From an uncultured Clostridia bacterium (GTDB lineage: Bacteria; Bacillota; Clostridia; Lachnospirales; Anaerotignaceae): a stretch of 18,625 bases of DNA. The notes under the pieces are model-generated. The model saw only the letters and a list, made by a program, of their open reading frames with translations. It did not search any database and had not been told where the DNA came from. The position numbers and the translations under genes were made by a program. The stretch lies in the NCBI GenBank assembly GCA_937888765.1, contig CALASU010000266.1, positions 1-18,625 of the forward strand. The letters are read 5' to 3'. Shown piece by piece: positions 7,820-16,250 of this stretch (within the stretch, counting starts at the first letter, position 1; each line of letters starts with the position of its first letter).

Positions 7820-8749
7820 ATGGATCCTATGAGTATTGTATTCCCCGTCCTGAGCATTGGCGGTATGGGTGTTGTATTTGGTGCATGTCTGGGTGTAGCT
7901 TCCCAGGTATTCCATGTAGATGAAGACCCCAGAATCGGTGAAGTACTGGCTTGCCTGCCCGGTGCAAACTGTGGTGGTTGCGGTTTCCCCGGTTGTGGTG
8001 GTTGTGCTGCAGCTATCGTTGCTGGTACAGCTCCCGTAAATGCTTGCCCCGTTGGTGGTGCAGCTTGCGCTGAAAAAATCGGTGCAGTTATGGGTATCGA
8101 AGCATCTGCTTCCGAACCCGTTGCCGCTTTCGTTAAGTGCGGTGGTACTTGCGATAAAGCAAAAGAAAAATATGACTACTTCGGTATCGACGATTGTACA
8201 TTCGCTTCCCAGCTGGCTGGCGGCGGTGCAAAATCCTGTACATATGGTTGTCTGGGTCTGGGCAGTTGTAAAAAGGCTTGTGCATTCGGTGCAATCGAAA
8301 TCGTTGACGGCGTTGCAGTAATCGACAAAGATAAATGTGTAGCTTGTGGTAAATGTGTATCCGCTTGTCCTAAACACATCATCGAACTGCTGCCCGCTAA
8401 GAAAAAAGTAAAAGTACAGTGTTCTTCCAAAGACATGGGCAAAAACGTAATCCCCAACTGTTCCGTTGGTTGTATTGCTTGTAAGATCTGCGAAAAGAAC
8501 TGTCCTTTCGATGCTATCCATGTAATTGATAACCTGGCTGTTATTGACTACGATAAATGTAAAGCTTGCGGCATCTGTGCAAACAAATGTCCTAAAGGCG
8601 TTCTGACAGGTAAGAGACCTGCTCAGCCCGCACCTGCAGCAGCTCCCGCTGCTCAGGCGGCTGCTCCTGCTGCTGCACCCGCAGCTCCCGCTCCCGCAGC
8701 ACCTGCTGCTGAAGCTCCCAAAGCAGAAGAAGCTCCTAAGGCTGAATAA
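7820..8749 (+). CDS. rnfB: Rnf complex iron-sulfur subunit RnfB (ferredoxin entry)
   Basis: A 309-residue subunit anchored by one N-terminal helix (about 5-30). A first cluster uses C51/C54/C59 and C76 (C-x2-C-x4-C-x16-C). A family-type C140/C144/C150/C154 set follows, then three ferredoxin motifs: C173/C176/C179/C183, C218/C221/C224/C228 and C247/C250/C253/C257. Several clusters thus line the path from reduced ferredoxin to the complex; further cysteines at 201 and 214 are of uncertain role. Residues 267-309 are an Ala/Pro tail ending in Lys/Glu. ATG 7820 follows AGAAGGAGGG. It is last in the operon, with an intrinsic terminator 35 nt after the stop. Confidence 0.96.
   Translation: MDPMSIVFPVLSIGGMGVVFGACLGVASQVFHVDEDPRIGEVLACLPGANCGGCGFPGCGGCAAAIVAGTAPVNACPVGGAACAEKIGAVMGIEASASEPVAAFVKCGGTCDKAKEKYDYFGIDDCTFASQLAGGGAKSCTYGCLGLGSCKKACAFGAIEIVDGVAVIDKDKCVACGKCVSACPKHIIELLPAKKKVKVQCSSKDMGKNVIPNCSVGCIACKICEKNCPFDAIHVIDNLAVIDYDKCKACGICANKCPKGVLTGKRPAQPAPAAAPAAQAAAPAAAPAAPAPAAPAAEAPKAEEAPKAE
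8618..8746 (+). repeat. Ala/Pro low-complexity tail of RnfB
   Basis: Degenerate GCN/CCN codons encode an Ala-Pro linker (PAPAAAPAAQAAAPAAAP and similar) ending in KAEEAPKAE. It resembles the flexible linkers of lipoyl-domain enzymes, but no folded domain follows. The repeat-like DNA may vary in length between strains. Confidence 0.75.
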
Positions 8750-8783
8750 TAGCTGATTGCTTTACAGCAAATGGGCTGACTTT

Positions 8784-8814
8784 CCCCCTCCGAGAAATCG
8801 GAGGGGGTTTTTTT
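8784..8814 (+). terminator. Intrinsic terminator of the rnf operon
   Basis: A perfect 10-bp stem CCCCCTCCGA / TCGGAGGGGG with a GAAA loop, followed by seven T. It lies 35 nt after the rnfB stop codon. Confidence 0.95.
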
Positions 8815-8889
8815 ATGCTCCCCTCTTTTTTCATTCCTATTCCACTGCTCTATCTCACTGCATTCCCGTATTGCGGTCTGCAAAATTTC

Positions 8890-8918
8890 TTTACCCTGCT
8901 CTTTTTTTATGATATAAT
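8890..8918 (+). promoter_or_regulatory. Candidate distal promoter for the mre operon
   Basis: TTTACC (8890-8895), 17 bases, then a perfect TATAAT (8913-8918). Transcription would start near 8925, leaving a 5' leader of about 220 nt before mreB. The -10 is strong and the -35 is 4/6. Confidence 0.6.
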
Positions 8919-9034
8919 ACGTTGTTATGGATTAAAAAAGCATTCCCTGCTTTTCATTCTTTTTTCATCCCCTTTTCTGTGCCATTTTTCGACATGGAAA
9001 TTCCTTGTTTTTTACGAAAAATACAGGGCTTTTC

Positions 9035-9063
9035 TTGAAATGGAAAGCAAAAAGATGTATGAT
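9035..9063 (+). promoter_or_regulatory. Candidate proximal promoter for the mre operon
   Basis: TTGAAA (9035-9040), 17 bases, then TATGAT (9058-9063) with TG directly before it. Transcription would start near 9070, placing the hairpin at 9091-9116 early in the leader. Each box is 4/6 or 5/6 to consensus. Confidence 0.5.
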
Positions 9064-9090
9064 AAAAGATGGACTTTAAAAGCATTTTCT

Positions 9091-9116
9091 CGTGTCCGAA
9101 GCAACACTTCGGCACG
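9091..9116 (+). promoter_or_regulatory. Hairpin in the mreB leader
   Basis: CGTG-T-CCGAAG (9091-9101) pairs with CTTCGG-CACG (9107-9116) across a CAACA loop: ten base pairs with a single bulged T. There is no clear T run after it, so it is more likely an mRNA-stabilising or translation-linked structure than a terminator. It ends about 15 nt before the mreB ribosome binding site. Confidence 0.55.
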
Positions 9117-9145
9117 TTTCAATAACGAAAGGAGCGAAAAATTTT

Positions 9146-10174
9146 ATGTTTTCCAAAGATATGGGTATCGACCTGGGTACCGCTAATACACTTGTTTATA
9201 TGAGAGAAAAAGGCATCATCGTAAATGAGCCCTCCGTAGTTGCCATCAACACACAGACAAAGGAAGTTCTGGCTGTAGGCAACGAAGCAAAAGAAATGAT
9301 CGGCCGTACACCCGGCAACATCGTTGCCATCCGCCCCATGCGTGACGGTGTTATCGCCGATTTTGACGTAACACAGGCAATGCTGCGTTATTTCATCAAT
9401 AAAGCATATGTACGTTCCATGTTCGGGCCTAAACCCCGCATCGTCATCTGTGTCCCCTCCGGTGTCACAGAAGTAGAAAAACGTGCGGTACTGGAAGCAG
9501 CCATCGCAGCAGGCTCCAAAGAAAAAGACACGTATCTGATCGAAGAACCCATGGCAGCAGCCATCGGTGCAGGTCTGCCCGTTGCTGACCCTGCCGGCAG
9601 CATGGTTGTTGATATCGGTGGTGGTACAAGTGAAGTTGCCATCATCTCTCTGGGCGGTATCGTAACAAGTACTTCCCTGCGTGTAGCAGGTGATGCGCTG
9701 GATACTGCAATCGTAAACTATATCAAAAAAGAATTCAGCCTTGCCATCGGTGACCGTACAGCAGAAGAAATCAAAATCACAATCGGCTCCGCTTTCCCTC
9801 TGGAACAGGAAGAAAAAATGGAAATCCGCGGTCGCGACCTCATCAGCGGTCTGCCTAAAACAGTAGAAGTAAACTCCGTAAAGGTAAGAGAAGCACTGAG
9901 CGAGCCTGTTGACTCCATCATCAACAGCATCAAACAGACATTGGAAGCAACTCCCCCCGAACTGGCTGCAGATATCATGGAATACGGTATCACACTGACA
10001 GGCGGCGGCGCACATCTGAGAGGTCTGGATCTGTTGATCACTGCAGAAACAGGTATGCCTGTTAACATCGCCGAAGAGCCTCTGAACTGCGTTGCACTGG
10101 GTACAGGTATGGTTCTGGAACAGCTGGATAAGCTGAAAAACGTGCTGATCTCTCCCAGAAAGGCACTGTTCTGA
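9146..10174 (+). CDS. mreB: Rod-shape actin homologue MreB
   Basis: A 342-residue MreB. Actin-fold nucleotide motifs are clear: the phosphate-1 loop GIDLGTANT (7-15), EEPMAAAIGAGL (133-144), the phosphate-2 motif DIGGGTSEVA (156-165) and LTGGGAHLRGL near the C terminus. It polymerises along the inner membrane and directs elongasome movement with MreC, MreD, PBP2 and RodA. I chose ATG 9146: it has GAAAGGAG in front and gives the normal MreB N terminus. The open frame extends back to a GTG at 9092, but that start lies inside a hairpin and lacks a binding site. First gene of mreBCD-mrdA; 50 nt separate it from mreC. Confidence 0.97.
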   Translation: MFSKDMGIDLGTANTLVYMREKGIIVNEPSVVAINTQTKEVLAVGNEAKEMIGRTPGNIVAIRPMRDGVIADFDVTQAMLRYFINKAYVRSMFGPKPRIVICVPSGVTEVEKRAVLEAAIAAGSKEKDTYLIEEPMAAAIGAGLPVADPAGSMVVDIGGGTSEVAIISLGGIVTSTSLRVAGDALDTAIVNYIKKEFSLAIGDRTAEEIKITIGSAFPLEQEEKMEIRGRDLISGLPKTVEVNSVKVREALSEPVDSIINSIKQTLEATPPELAADIMEYGITLTGGGAHLRGLDLLITAETGMPVNIAEEPLNCVALGTGMVLEQLDKLKNVLISPRKALF

Positions 10175-10224
10175 TTCTGAACGGATTCTGAACGAATGGA
10201 TACCCACGGAAGGAGCGTATCAAT

Positions 10225-11163
10225 TTGCAGTCGTTTTTTGAAGAACATAAAAAGAAAATCATAACAGCAGGGCTTTTGCTTCTGGTACTGATTACCGTCA
10301 TTACCAGCGGCAAAAAGCTGAATGCAACCCTGTTTGAAAGTGCCATCGGCGTTGTTGTCACTCCCTTTCAGGATCTGACAACAGGCTTCGGCAGCTGGGT
10401 GGATGATACCGTTTCCTCCGCCCGCAATCAGACCGATCTGAATGAAGAAAATGCGGCATTAAAACAGCAGGTTGCCGAACTGATTACAGAAAACAAAAGA
10501 CTTGCCATGTACGAAACAGAAAATGAGCATCTTTCCGCACTGCTGCGTATTGCACAGAAATATCCCGAATACGCAAGTCAAGGAACTTCTGTCATCGCCA
10601 AAAACCCCGGCGTGTGGTATGATGGCTTTACCATTGATAAAGGCACAAAAGACAATCTTTCTGCCAATATGGTGCTGATCGCTCCCGAGGGTCTGGTTGG
10701 CAAGGTGCTGGAAAGCGGCGTTACCTTCTCCAAGGCACAGTCTATTCTGGACAGCCGCAGCTCCGTTCCTGCCATGAGCCTGCGTACAGGCGATCTGGGT
10801 GTCGTAAAGGGCGATTATACTCTGCTGCACAGCGGACTGTGTAAAATGGAATATATTGATGCAGAAGCTGAAATCATGGTCGGCGATGAGATCATCACTT
10901 CTCACCTGTCTGACATTTATCCCGCAGGTATCAGCATCGGTAAGGTACTAGAAATCGAAACAGACACCAACGGGCTGACAAAATATGCTGTCATTGCTCC
11001 TTATGTCGATTTAAAACATCTGGATACCATGCTGGTCATTGATAAAAATAATCGTGCCTCTGCATCTTCTGCACAGACCACTCCCGCAGAAGCACAGCAA
11101 GCAGCAGAACCGGCACAGACACCTGAAGCACAGCAGACAGTCACAACGGAGGGAACACAATGA
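10225..11163 (+). CDS. mreC: Rod-shape scaffold protein MreC
   Basis: A 312-residue bitopic protein. A single membrane helix (about 11-28) follows a short Lys-rich cytoplasmic end, a coiled coil spans roughly 70-110 with a leucine/glutamate pattern, and the extracytoplasmic beta domain ends in VDLKHLDTMLVI. The last 35 residues are Gln/Ala/Pro/Thr rich and probably disordered. MreC links MreB and MreD to PBP2 outside the membrane. The start is a TTG at 10225 with AAGGAG ten bases upstream; the next in-frame ATG is about 95 codons in and would remove the membrane helix, so TTG is almost certain. The stop overlaps mreD by four bases (ATGA). Confidence 0.95.
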   Translation: MQSFFEEHKKKIITAGLLLLVLITVITSGKKLNATLFESAIGVVVTPFQDLTTGFGSWVDDTVSSARNQTDLNEENAALKQQVAELITENKRLAMYETENEHLSALLRIAQKYPEYASQGTSVIAKNPGVWYDGFTIDKGTKDNLSANMVLIAPEGLVGKVLESGVTFSKAQSILDSRSSVPAMSLRTGDLGVVKGDYTLLHSGLCKMEYIDAEAEIMVGDEIITSHLSDIYPAGISIGKVLEIETDTNGLTKYAVIAPYVDLKHLDTMLVIDKNNRASASSAQTTPAEAQQAAEPAQTPEAQQTVTTEGTQ

Positions 11164-11672
11164 GAATCATCCTTACTGCCCTCCTTGTTATCCTCAACTT
11201 TATACTGCAGTCTACACTGTATCCAAAGCTTGCCATTCAGGGTGTATTTCCCAATACGGCTCTGATTATTGTAACCTCCTATGCTCTATTAAGGGGCAGT
11301 AAGGAGGGTGCTATGGTCGGTGCAGGCGCAGGGCTTCTGACAGATGTTTTTTTCAGCACCTACATCGGGTTTTATACCGTACTGTTTCTGCTGCTCGGGC
11401 TGTTATTCGGCCGAAGCCAGCAGAACTTTTATCGTGAAAATTATATTCTGCCGATGATCTTCTGTGCAATCTCAACCTGTCTGTTTGAGGCCGCAGTATA
11501 TGTAACCGGCTTTTTCTTTCGCGGAGAAGGAAATATTCTGTATTTCCTGTTTCGTATCCTTCTGCCGGAAATTGTGTATGCCGCCATTGTTACGGTCCCC
11601 TATTACCGTATCCTGTTCGGCATCAATGAATGGCTGGAGCTGAAAGAAAAATATAAATACAGATTATTTTAA
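11160..11672 (+). CDS. mreD: Rod-shape membrane protein MreD
   Basis: A 170-residue hydrophobic protein with about five membrane segments, starting MRIILTALLVILNFILQST. GAGAGLLTDVFFS near residue 55 matches the conserved Asp-containing MreD segment. It is an elongasome component of poorly defined biochemical role that partners MreC. It starts within the mreC stop (ATGA), indicating coupled translation. A gap of 83 nt with weak promoter-like AT-rich sequence separates it from mrdA. Confidence 0.93.
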   Translation: MRIILTALLVILNFILQSTLYPKLAIQGVFPNTALIIVTSYALLRGSKEGAMVGAGAGLLTDVFFSTYIGFYTVLFLLLGLLFGRSQQNFYRENYILPMIFCAISTCLFEAAVYVTGFFFRGEGNILYFLFRILLPEIVYAAIVTVPYYRILFGINEWLELKEKYKYRLF

Positions 11673-11755
11673 CTCTGTATCATTTTGTAAATTGTTTTCA
11701 TTTTCTTAAATATAACCATAATGAAGAGGAACCCTTTCCTTGACAGGAGGAACCG

Positions 11756-14593
11756 ATGCGACAATATACCGATCGTTTTTTTGAATTATGTAAAAGCAGA
11801 ATATTTGTAATGCTCTGCGGCATTATCGTCCTCTTTGCAATCATCGTGGTACGTCTGTTTTCTCTGCAGATCATTCATGGGGAAGAACACAGAGAATCTG
11901 TAACGACGAGTACATCAAAGGATCTGACTGTCCCCGCTTCCCGCGGCGGCATTTATGACCGCTACGGCAGACCCCTTGCCACAAATAGCGTTGCCTATTG
12001 TGTCAATGTGGACGGCAGTGTCACACTGGATCTTGCAGATGAGGAAGTACAGAAGCTTTCCATTGCTCTGACGGATTACCTGTGGACACTGGGGCAGTAT
12101 ACTGCCAATTCCCTGCCCATTTCCGAAAATGCCCCTTATGTTTTCGAGTTTGAAGGTACAGAGGAGGAACAGAAAAAACAGGAGCTGCGCTGGAAAACCT
12201 CCATTGGTCTGGAGAAAAAACAGCAGAAGCTGACAGCGGAGGAATGTCTGGCATATCTGTATGAAGAATATGCTGTACCCGAATACTATACACCACAGCA
12301 GAAGCGCACTTATCTTTCCCTTGCCATGAGCGGCGACAAGAATCTGATGTCCCTTACGCTTGCCATGAAGCTGTCCGAATATGGGGAAACCATTGCAGAC
12401 GAACTGCCTCTGGATCAGAAATATCCCTACAGCTTCCAGTTCAACGACAGCGCAAACCGCGAAAAGAACTGGAAAGAAAGTATGCTGATGGAAGGCGAAC
12501 AGCTGCAGTATGATTCCATGCAGACACTGGACTATCTCAGAGAATATTTCGGTCTGCCCGAGGGGCTTCCCGCACAGCTGACCAGAAACACACTGGGGAT
12601 CCGTTATTCCCTCTATCTGAAACGCTATCAGCAGTTCCAGTCTGTAACCATCGCCGCAGATGTCAGTGCGAAAACACTGGCTTATGTAGAGGAAAATCAG
12701 GATACCTTCCCCTGCGTTATCATTGATACCATTTCCCTCAGAGAATACCCCGAGGGCAAATATTTCGCTCATATTCTGGGCTATATCCGCCAGATGACAG
12801 AAAATGACTTCGCTCTGTATAAAGATGAAGTGGATGCAGAGGGCAATCCCCTTTACAGCCAGACAGACATTGTCGGACAGGACGGCATGGAAAAGCTCTA
12901 TGAACGTGATCTGAACGGCATAGACGGCAAGGTTTCCATTGAAGTAGATAATCAGGGTCGTCGTATGAGCGTGATCGACTCTACAGAGCCGATCCCCGGC
13001 AAGGATTTATTCCTTACATTAGACAGCAAGCTGCAGAAAGCGGCTTATGATACCTTAGAGAGCGAGCTGCGCAAAGCCGTTCTCGGCAAGCTGACAGGCG
13101 GCGGGAAAAACCATGTAACGCCAAATGAACTGTTTGCCTCCATGATTGAAGTCAATCACATTTCTGCCGCTAAGATGCTCAGAGCAGTAAGCGGTATACA
13201 GCTGGAAATGCTGCAGAGATTACAGCAGACAATGCCCGACTTTGATCCGCAGGCAGAGGATGCCGTATCCACTGCACAGGACTTCCTGCTGGATGGGCTT
13301 GCAAACGGCTCTATCGGGCAGAGAGAGCTTCTTTTAATGATGATCGAACAGGAACATCTGCCTGTTACCGAAGAAGAACTGGCGGGCGTTACAAACGGCT
13401 CTATCGCCCCTTATCGTCTGATTCTGACAAAGCTGCAGAACGGCGAAATGTCCCCTGCCGATACAGGACTTGACCCCTGCACAGGCTCTGTCTTTGTCAC
13501 ACAGGTCGGCTCGGGCGAAGTGCTTGCCAGCGTAACCTATCCTTCTTACGATAACAACGAACTGGTAAATACCTTTAACAATGCATACTACAACGACCTG
13601 CTGCAGGACGGCAATACTCCGCTTGTAAACCGTCCGCTGAAACAGAAAAAAGCCCCCGGCTCCACCTTCAAAATGATCGTGGCTCTGGCGGCTATGGATA
13701 CAGGCATCATCACACCCGATACCGTTATCCGTGACAAGGGGCTTTTCACAGATGCAGGGCTTCCTTATGCCCGCTGCTGGATCTACTCCAACACAAGAGG
13801 TACACACGGGGCAATCAATGCCGCACACGCACTGGAAGTATCCTGTAACTACTTCTTCTATGAACTGGGTATGCGTCTGGGGGATCTGGAAAACAACGAT
13901 ACTGTAAAAGCCATTACGACATTGAATGAATATATGGCGGCATTCGGTCTGAATACCTTTACAGGACTGGAACTGGACGAATACGGCCCTACGATGGCAT
14001 CCCCTGCCAATAAGGAAAAGGCAGTCAAGACCTTCAACCCCGATGCAACAACAAGCCAGACCCGCTGGACAGCAGGTGATACTATCCGTACTGCCATCGG
14101 GCAGTCCATCAACAGCTACACCCCTGCCCAGATTACAAAATATATTTCTACCCTTGCAAACGGCGGCACACTCTATAAGCTGCATATGGTAGACCATCTG
14201 CAGAATCCCGACGGCAGTCTGCATTCTCAGGTGAAAGAAACCGTTGAAAATGTCATCGAATTTCAGGACGCACATCTGCAGTCCGTTTATCACGGGATGT
14301 CTCTGGTTGTAAACGGCTCCCGTGGTACACTGCGCGGTGCATTCAAGGATCTGCCTGTACAGGTAGCCGCAAAAACAGGTACTGCCGAAGAAGATAAAAA
14401 CCGCAGCTCGCATACCTGGTTTGTCTGCTTCGCGCCCTATGACGATCCACAGATTGCCATTACCGTTATGATTCCCTTCGGCGAAGGCAGCGGTACCCCC
14501 GCTCCCAAGGTTGCCGAAGCCATCATCCGTGAATATCTGGGGCTGGATTATACGCCTCACAATACAACGATGCAGACCATATTAACAGAATAA
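11756..14593 (+). CDS. mrdA: Penicillin-binding protein 2, elongation transpeptidase
   Basis: A 945-residue class B PBP, the D,D-transpeptidase partner of RodA. One signal-anchor helix is at about 16-38. The dimerisation region begins PASRGGIYDRYGRPLA (60-75). Catalytic motifs are S636-TFK, S696-CN and K873-TG, so the enzyme looks active. It is far longer than Gram-negative PBP2 (about 630). The excess comes from helical segments at about 100-293, which look like two tandem copies of one module, and at about 430-570. Helical insertions at both places are familiar in clostridial PBP2. ATG 11756 has AGGAGG at 11745-11750. It is the fourth gene of the mre cluster; a weak TTTTCA-16-CATAAT (11695-11722) might add a promoter. 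minC follows after 25 nt. Confidence 0.95.
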   Translation: MRQYTDRFFELCKSRIFVMLCGIIVLFAIIVVRLFSLQIIHGEEHRESVTTSTSKDLTVPASRGGIYDRYGRPLATNSVAYCVNVDGSVTLDLADEEVQKLSIALTDYLWTLGQYTANSLPISENAPYVFEFEGTEEEQKKQELRWKTSIGLEKKQQKLTAEECLAYLYEEYAVPEYYTPQQKRTYLSLAMSGDKNLMSLTLAMKLSEYGETIADELPLDQKYPYSFQFNDSANREKNWKESMLMEGEQLQYDSMQTLDYLREYFGLPEGLPAQLTRNTLGIRYSLYLKRYQQFQSVTIAADVSAKTLAYVEENQDTFPCVIIDTISLREYPEGKYFAHILGYIRQMTENDFALYKDEVDAEGNPLYSQTDIVGQDGMEKLYERDLNGIDGKVSIEVDNQGRRMSVIDSTEPIPGKDLFLTLDSKLQKAAYDTLESELRKAVLGKLTGGGKNHVTPNELFASMIEVNHISAAKMLRAVSGIQLEMLQRLQQTMPDFDPQAEDAVSTAQDFLLDGLANGSIGQRELLLMMIEQEHLPVTEEELAGVTNGSIAPYRLILTKLQNGEMSPADTGLDPCTGSVFVTQVGSGEVLASVTYPSYDNNELVNTFNNAYYNDLLQDGNTPLVNRPLKQKKAPGSTFKMIVALAAMDTGIITPDTVIRDKGLFTDAGLPYARCWIYSNTRGTHGAINAAHALEVSCNYFFYELGMRLGDLENNDTVKAITTLNEYMAAFGLNTFTGLELDEYGPTMASPANKEKAVKTFNPDATTSQTRWTAGDTIRTAIGQSINSYTPAQITKYISTLANGGTLYKLHMVDHLQNPDGSLHSQVKETVENVIEFQDAHLQSVYHGMSLVVNGSRGTLRGAFKDLPVQVAAKTGTAEEDKNRSSHTWFVCFAPYDDPQIAITVMIPFGEGSGTPAPKVAEAIIREYLGLDYTPHNTTMQTILTE
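12056..12334 (+). repeat. PBP2 internal module, copy A
   Basis: It encodes residues about 101-193 of PBP2. Landmarks shared with copy B are LSIAL, LP-x5-PYVFEF (120-132), W146-K, CLAYLYEEYAVPE (164-176) and a later Arg-aromatic helix. The protein-level offset to copy B is 93-97 residues. The similarity is by eye and is too diverged to see at DNA level. Confidence 0.6.
12353..12634 (+). repeat. PBP2 internal module, copy B
   Basis: It encodes residues about 200-293 of PBP2. Matching landmarks are LTLAM, LP-x5-PYSFQF (217-229), W239-K, TLDYLREYFGLPE (257-269) and an Arg-Tyr helix. It leads directly into VTIAADVSAKTLAYVEE, which is the usual exit of this module in clostridial PBP2, so copy B is probably the ancestral position. 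Confidence 0.6.
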
Positions 14594-14618
14594 TGCAGAA
14601 TCATCCAGGAGGAAAACC

Positions 14619-15251
14619 ATGAATCAGGAAAACTATGTACTCTTTAAAGGTACAAAAGACGGTGTTACAGTCGTATTTGATGCAGAAGCCCCTTTTGAAG
14701 CACTGTGCGAACAGTTGCAGAAAAAGGTAGAAGAAGCAGGCAAATTCTTCGATAATGTAAAAACCTCTCTGATCTTCAAAGGACGTACATTTACAGAAGA
14801 GGAAGAAGGTAAGCTCGTAAACATCATCACAGAGCATACTTCCATGCAGATCACATTCTTAAAAACAGAAAGCACTGAGCTGAAACAGCTGACGGAACTG
14901 CTGGAAAAACAGATTGCACCACATAATGTAACAAAATTCCACCACGGTTCTCTCAGAAACGGACAGGTAATCGATTTCGACGGCAGTATCGTTGTCATCG
15001 GCGATATCAAACCCGGTGCAGAAATCAGAGCAACCGGCAATATCATCATTCTGGGACAGCTCAAAGGGATCGCACATGCAGGCTACAAGGGCATGACAGA
15101 TGCTTTCGTTGCAGCGGTATTTATGGCTCCCGTGCAGCTGAGAATTGCGGATATCATCACCCGCTTCCCCGAAGAAAACAAAAAAGCTCCGAAGCCTGCC
15201 GAATATGCTTTCGTGCAGGACGGTCAGATTTTCGTTATGCCTCTGGATTAA
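14619..15251 (+). CDS. minC: Septum site-determining protein MinC
   Basis: A 210-residue FtsZ inhibitor. The N-terminal domain (about 1-95) is the FtsZ-antagonising part. The C-terminal beta-helix domain has the signature VIGDIKPGAEIRATGNIIIL (126-145) followed by GQLKGIAHAG (146-155), which mediates dimerisation and MinD binding. Start ATG 14619 follows CAGGAGG. It lies 25 nt after mrdA and is separated from minD by 172 nt containing a hairpin, an unusually large gap for a min operon. Confidence 0.94.
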   Translation: MNQENYVLFKGTKDGVTVVFDAEAPFEALCEQLQKKVEEAGKFFDNVKTSLIFKGRTFTEEEEGKLVNIITEHTSMQITFLKTESTELKQLTELLEKQIAPHNVTKFHHGSLRNGQVIDFDGSIVVIGDIKPGAEIRATGNIIILGQLKGIAHAGYKGMTDAFVAAVFMAPVQLRIADIITRFPEENKKAPKPAEYAFVQDGQIFVMPLD

Positions 15252-15293
15252 GGCCTTTTTGGAAAAGAACTGTCAGTTTTTAGGAAAAGTTCT

Positions 15294-15336
15294 CCGCTTT
15301 TGCTAAAAAAAAAGAGTGCAAAAGCGGTATATTTTT
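15294..15336 (+). terminator. Hairpin between minC and minD, possible partial terminator
   Basis: A perfect 10-bp stem CCGCTTTTGC (15294-15303) / GCAAAAGCGG (15318-15327) encloses a 14-base A-rich loop and is followed by TATA and five T (15332-15336). The U run starts four bases after the stem, so termination may be inefficient. I find no convincing sigma-A promoter between it and minD, so minD/minE may depend on readthrough or on RNA processing. Confidence 0.5.
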
Positions 15337-15423
15337 GTTAATATAAAATACAGATATGTAAGTTTCGTGAATCAAGAAATCGAAAGAATCGAAAAAAGAC
15401 TTCTCAGATTAGGAGGAATAGCA

Positions 15424-16221
15424 ATGAGTGAAGTAATCGTAATCACCAGCGGTAAGGGCGGTGTCGGCAAAACAACCACAAGTGCAAACCTTGGCTGCGG
15501 TCTGGCAGTACTGGGCAAAAAAGTAGCTTTGGTAGATGCTGATATCGGTCTGAGAAATCTGGACGTTGTTATGGGTCTGGAAAACCGCATTGTATATGAT
15601 CTGGTAGATGTAGTGGAAGGCAACTGCCGTCTGAAACAAGCTCTGATCAAGGACAAACGCTATGACGGTCTGTATCTGCTGCCCGCAGCACAGACAAGAG
15701 ATAAAGATGCCGTTTCCCCCGAACAGATGCAGAAGCTGTGTGACAGCCTGAAAGAAGAAGGCTTCGACTTCATCATTCTGGACTGCCCTGCAGGTATTGA
15801 ACAGGGCTTCAAAAACGCCATCGCAGGTGCAGACAAAGCGATCGTTGTAACAACACCCGAAGTGTCCGCAGTGCGTGATGCTGACCGTATCATTGGTCTG
15901 TTGGAAGCACATGAACTGAACAACCCCGCTCTGGTAGTAAACCGCCTGCGTGTGGATCTGGTACAGAGAGGCGAAATGATGAATATTGAAGATGTGTCCG
16001 AAATTCTGGCAATTGATATTCTCGGCGTTGTTCCCGATGATGAAGCCATCGTTATCGCAACAAACAAAGGCGAACCTGCAGTCACAAACACAGAATCCAA
16101 AGCAGGACAGGCATACAGAAATATCGTACAGCGTCTGCTGGGCGAAGATGTGCCTATCATGACATTTGAAGAAGAACCCGAAAGCTTTATGGACAAGCTG
16201 AAAAAACTGTTCCGTAAATAA
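15424..16221 (+). CDS. minD: Septum site-determining ATPase MinD
   Basis: A 265-residue ParA/MinD-type ATPase. The deviant Walker A motif GKGGVGKTT (10-18), DADIGLRNLDVVMGLENR (switch I region) and FIILDCPAGIEQGF (Walker B/switch II) are all present. The C terminus ESFMDKLKKLFRK is the amphipathic membrane-targeting helix. It binds the membrane when ATP-bound, recruits MinC and is displaced by MinE. ATG 15424 has AGGAGG seven bases upstream and gives the standard start MSEVIVITSGKGG. The frame is open back to 15316, but the earlier start would add 36 residues and has no binding site. Confidence 0.97.
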   Translation: MSEVIVITSGKGGVGKTTTSANLGCGLAVLGKKVALVDADIGLRNLDVVMGLENRIVYDLVDVVEGNCRLKQALIKDKRYDGLYLLPAAQTRDKDAVSPEQMQKLCDSLKEEGFDFIILDCPAGIEQGFKNAIAGADKAIVVTTPEVSAVRDADRIIGLLEAHELNNPALVVNRLRVDLVQRGEMMNIEDVSEILAIDILGVVPDDEAIVIATNKGEPAVTNTESKAGQAYRNIVQRLLGEDVPIMTFEEEPESFMDKLKKLFRK

Positions 16222-16250
16222 TCCAAAACCAACGAAAGGATCGGTGAAGC

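Noticed and set aside
9092..9145. N-terminal extension of MreB from a GTG at 9092
   Set aside because: The GTG lies within a leader hairpin, has no binding site, and MreB normally starts MFxxDxGIDLGT, as it does from ATG 9146.
8815..9186. A 123-codon frame between rnfB and mreB
   Set aside because: It starts right after the rnf terminator without a binding site, covers both candidate promoters and runs out of frame into mreB.
11740..11745. A perfect TTGACA just before mrdA
   Set aside because: It overlaps the ribosome binding site, and the only TATA-like word downstream lies inside the coding sequence at poor spacing, so it is probably chance.
15316..15423. N-terminal extension of MinD of 36 residues
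   Set aside because: It starts inside the hairpin, lacks a binding site, and the ATG at 15424 has AGGAGG and the standard MinD start.
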